The position numbers were made by a program, and so were the translations under genes. From the NCBI GenBank assembly GCA_051892875.1, contig JBJFGR010000092.1, forward strand, positions 1 through 10,021: DNA of 10,021 nt, read 5' to 3'. The notes beneath the pieces were generated by a model. It was not told the origin of the DNA. It ran no database searches and was given only the letters and a program-made list of their open reading frames with translations. The stretch's first letter is position 1. The number at the start of each line of letters is the position of its first letter. Shown in pieces: positions 7,761-10,021 of the stretch. This stretch comes from JBJFGR01 sp051892875. Lineage in GTDB: Bacteria; Pseudomonadota; Gammaproteobacteria; Enterobacterales; Succinivibrionaceae.

Positions 7761-8768
7761 TTACTTGCCTAAAATAATACTAAGAAATCCTTTCTTCTTC
7801 ATTTTCAATTTATAGTGCATTAACCACCAATAAAACGACTTAAAAAATTGTTTCTTGTTTCTAAATAAACGAGCTACTTCTTTATAATCGTGAATACTAG
7901 AAGGAATAGATAATGGAGTTTTAAAAATATTCTCATAATCAAACCATACTCTTTCATCTGTTTCAATATTTTCCAAATATTTTCTGTAAATTGATAGTGC
8001 TTTACTAGGTTTACACCAAGGCTTCCATGGTTTATCAGCTCCAGTGTAATGAATAATAATATCTCCATCACATGAAGTATTGGTATTATTAACACATCTA
8101 TTAAATTTTTTTGGCAACCAATATACTCTATTTGCACAAACTAGATTTAAGGCATCTTGATCTAATTGCTTTGGCATCTGTTCAATTAATATGGTAAGAA
8201 CTTTTTCTGTTATATTTTCTGAACGCCAATTTTTAATGTTAACAGCTAAAAAACCAGCATTAAAATAGTTATCACCAGTAAAATTTAATTTTTTTTGGGC
8301 ATAGTCTAATTGATATGAAAAATCTGGAACAGCAGCTAATATGTTATCTCCATATTCGATATCACATATAGCCTCTAAAGAGCCATCGCATATCATATCT
8401 GTATCTAAATACAAAACACGATCTTCTTCAATAGGAAGATTATTAAAAATTACTAGTCTATAAAATGTTGCAACAGTAAGATTTCTGTTACCTTTTTTTA
8501 GAAATGTAGAGAGTTTTTGTTTTATTTTCTTATAATCGTCAAATTGTTCAATATTGTGTAATTTAATCAAATTGCTATCTATATTTAATTTATCAGAATA
8601 TTTCTTATATAATTCAAGAAAGTTGTCTAAATCTCTTTGAATAGCACATAAATTAAAAATTGGTTCAAAGTTTTTATTAGGAATATTTTTTTTTATAGAA
8701 TACATTAGTGAGAGTATTCCCACAATAACATTGGAGTCAAAACACATTACTAAATTCAATTTTTTCAC
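7761..8768 (-). CDS. Glycosyltransferase family 8 (LPS/LOS core type)
   Basis: GT8 enzymes such as LgtC and WaaJ/WaaO transfer glucose or galactose from UDP-sugars with retention of configuration, acting at the cytoplasmic face of the inner membrane during lipopolysaccharide assembly. The 335-residue product shows the family pattern in order: an N-terminal nucleotide-sugar fold, the metal-binding DTD motif (122-124, in YLDTDMICDGSL), FNAGFLAVN (169-177), DQDALN (203-208), and HYTGADKPW (240-248). The C-terminus is basic and aromatic (about 300-335), typical of a membrane-associated tail. There is no signal peptide. The start is a GTG at 8768 with AGGAA about 7 bases upstream; an in-frame TAG sits three codons before it, which excludes longer versions. 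Its neighbour downstream is the phosphoethanolamine-transferase-like gene, which supports a joint role in surface glycan synthesis. Exact donor and acceptor cannot be told from sequence. Confidence 0.9.
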   Translation of the reverse strand: MKKLNLVMCFDSNVIVGILSLMYSIKKNIPNKNFEPIFNLCAIQRDLDNFLELYKKYSDKLNIDSNLIKLHNIEQFDDYKKIKQKLSTFLKKGNRNLTVATFYRLVIFNNLPIEEDRVLYLDTDMICDGSLEAICDIEYGDNILAAVPDFSYQLDYAQKKLNFTGDNYFNAGFLAVNIKNWRSENITEKVLTILIEQMPKQLDQDALNLVCANRVYWLPKKFNRCVNNTNTSCDGDIIIHYTGADKPWKPWCKPSKALSIYRKYLENIETDERVWFDYENIFKTPLSIPSSIHDYKEVARLFRNKKQFFKSFYWWLMHYKLKMKKKGFLSIILGK

Positions 8769-8820
8769 AATTATTTCCTAAAATTTTCAATTAAAAGCAA
8801 CTTATGTAAATTTATATTAT

Positions 8821-8829
8821 ATTATATCA
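8821..8829 (-). promoter_or_regulatory. Predicted extended -10 promoter of the glycosyltransferase gene
   Basis: The minus strand reads TGATATAAT (complement of 8821-8829), an extended -10 element (TGnTATAAT), about 50 bases before the GTG start. No good -35 hexamer is seen 17-18 bases upstream, which extended -10 promoters can tolerate. The surrounding spacer 8769-9062 is almost pure A/T and holds no gene I can support, so chance matches to TATAAT are likely and confidence is limited. Confidence 0.4.
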
Positions 8830-9062
8830 TATTTATTAATAAATAAGTAACTATTCATTTTTATGCTAGTAATTACGCACGAAAATAACCAAATACTAAT
8901 ACTATTGCTAAAAATTCATAAATATGTATATATAGTATATATAATACATAAATTTTTATTCAATATTTCAATCCTAAACCTATCTTTTTTTCTGTGTATT
9001 TATTTTACTTTTTTTAATATTTTTTTGTTTATAATATATATGAAAATTGATTTACTACTTAG

Positions 9063-9653
9063 TTTTGCAAAACCCTACAAGAAAAAGGTTTTGATGTTAG
9101 ATTTGTTCAGGGATCTTATCAACTCTTCAAAGTCTCATCTAAGAGAGTTGAGGGAAAATCGTATCCTGTGTTAACTCAAGAATACATTGGCACTATTGAC
9201 CCTGATAAAGGTTTATTACCCAAAAAGGTATTACCTAACACCAATGAAACAAGATTCGTAGAATTTGGTTTGAGTAATTTTATTCTTGAACATTTTAAAA
9301 AAGATATTATTCGCTCAAGTTTTACAGAAATTTCAGAAGTAGTTATCTATTTTTCAATCATTCACTACATATATGGTCATGTTGAACAAAGTATCAAACT
9401 ATCATATTTGAGCAAATATGTTGACGATTTTACAGTTATTAAATCATTGGGAACTTCAAAAAGAATCACTCAGTTATCAGCTAATATTGCTAAATATATT
9501 AAGGAAATGTTTCCTGTAAAAAGTGATAGAGACTATATATTAGAATTGCTACGAGATACTAAAATTAAAGAAAGTGAATATTTTCCAAAAATAAATTATT
9601 CCCTTGAGATTAAAGAAATTTTAGATAAATATGGTGTAAAATATAATGAATAA
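9063..9653 (+). pseudogene. Truncated DDE-transposase-like N-terminal fragment (IS1634/IS4-like)
   Basis: The open frame encodes about 196 residues. It starts with a protein-like stretch (TLQEKGFDVRFVQGSYQLF) followed by VEGKSYPVLTQEYIGTIDPDKGLLP. This recalls the N-terminal region of IS1634/IS4-type transposases, where a beta-rich segment ends in a 'YLGxIxxxxGLxP' motif. It is followed by a helical region (FVEFGLSNFILEHF, then SYLSKYVDDFTVIKSLG) like the part preceding the first catalytic Asp in those enzymes. No DDE catalytic domain follows; the frame ends at 9653. The conserved-looking sequence begins right after a TAG at 9060-9062 and has no usable start until a GTG at 9168, while an ATG-opened frame (MKIDLLLSFAK) joins it only by a one-base shift near 9066-9071. 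I read this as a decayed fragment. The family call is from pattern memory and is tentative; a real 161-residue protein from the GTG is the alternative. Confidence 0.45.
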
Positions 9654-9976
9654 TACTACAAAAATATGTGATACCATGAAAACAATTGATTTAACAATAG
9701 GACCACTAAGAAATAAGTTAAAATCAGGAAGAAAGTATATTGATACATTACTTCATATACTTAGTGATGTTGAGGATTAAATTCACTTCATTTTATAATG
9801 CTTCTGTATATATAAAAGTAAAGGCAAATTATTTTCGAAAATTAAAATTAATTGATGGAGATAATATTCCTTCTCATGATACTCTTAGACGTATCTTTAT
9901 GAATCTCGATGCTAATGAACTTCGTGATACATTAACTTCTAGAATTAAAATTCTCATACAAAAAATTGTAACGTAA
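9646..9976 (+). pseudogene. Degenerate ISAs1-family transposase fragment
   Basis: Two frames together recall the N-terminal DDE_Tnp_1-associated domain of ISAs1-family transposases. The first (9646-9780, 44 codons) ends in LLHILSDVED, like the 'L.DI.DPR' opening of the family. The second frame, open to 9976, contains KANYFRKLKLIDG, then IPSHDTLRRIFMNLDANEL, matching the family's 'IPSHDTixRvfxxlD' signature. The link between them needs a frameshift near 9775-9785, and about 25 residues that normally separate these motifs appear deleted. The catalytic DDE domain is absent; a stop at 9974-9976 ends the frame. The ATG overlaps the end of the preceding fragment by 8 bases, which I take as coincidence of debris and not coupling. 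Not functional. Confidence 0.65.
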
Positions 9977-10021
9977 ACTTTTTAGCAAATCCTAACTAAA
10001 TCTACTTTTTATCAAAAAAAA

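Noticed and set aside
7874..8137. Second minus-strand frame inside the glycosyltransferase gene
   Set aside because: It overlaps the GT8 gene out of frame, and the GT8 frame carries all family motifs through this region.
8811..8850. Repeated TATAT/ATTAT sequence as a possible origin or protein-binding repeat
   Set aside because: No DnaA-box or iteron-like unit repeats with regular spacing; it is better explained as AT-rich promoter spacer.
8863..9174. Plus-strand open frame of 103 codons before the transposase fragment
   Set aside because: Most of it is translation of near-pure A/T sequence giving Ile/Phe/Tyr/Leu runs, and its last third reads the transposase-like region in the wrong frame. 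Only the MKIDLLLSFAK portion might be a frameshifted start of that fragment.

Overview
The window is strongly AT-rich and reads as chromosome of a low-GC, probably host-associated gammaproteobacterium. The main evidence is the clpP-clpX-lon order and the very close match of ClpP, ClpX and the Lon core to the enterobacterial proteins as I know them. No rRNA or other taxonomic marker is present, so genus and family are open. All intact genes lie on the minus strand and are transcribed from right to left. I see no tRNA, rRNA or CRISPR array.

Positions 1-4950 hold the proteostasis block. clpP (4241-4855) has a good sigma70-type promoter about 65 bases upstream. clpX (2912-4231) follows after 9 bases, with its ribosome binding site overlapping the clpP stop. 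A hairpin terminator (2848-2881) then precedes lon (223-2802), which is followed by a perfect 13-bp hairpin. ClpX unfolds substrates for ClpP, and Lon is an independent ATP-dependent protease. The trigger factor gene tig, which precedes clpP in Escherichia coli, is not next to it here.

Positions 5060-8768 hold a cell-envelope block with two genes probably acting on lipooligosaccharide or another surface glycan. One is a family GT8 glycosyltransferase (7761-8768). The other is a membrane-anchored sulfatase-fold phosphoethanolamine-transferase-like enzyme with an extra C-terminal domain resembling glycerophosphodiester phosphodiesterases. That second gene is the most interesting item in the window. 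As given it is broken into two reading frames at a run of seven G on the coding strand (7352-7358). Losing one G, or gaining two, joins an 84-codon membrane ORF to the 713-codon ORF and gives one continuous protein of 838 residues. This looks like a phase-variable gene captured in the OFF state; a fixed mutation or a sequencing error in the homopolymer are the alternatives.

Positions 8769-10021 are an AT-rich spacer followed by plus-strand debris of mobile elements. One piece resembles the N-terminal half of a large DDE transposase (IS1634/IS4-like) whose frame has no start codon at its natural beginning. The other is a frameshifted and internally deleted fragment of an ISAs1-family transposase. 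The surface-glycan genes therefore sit between a conserved housekeeping block and a decayed insertion-sequence region, as expected for variable envelope loci.
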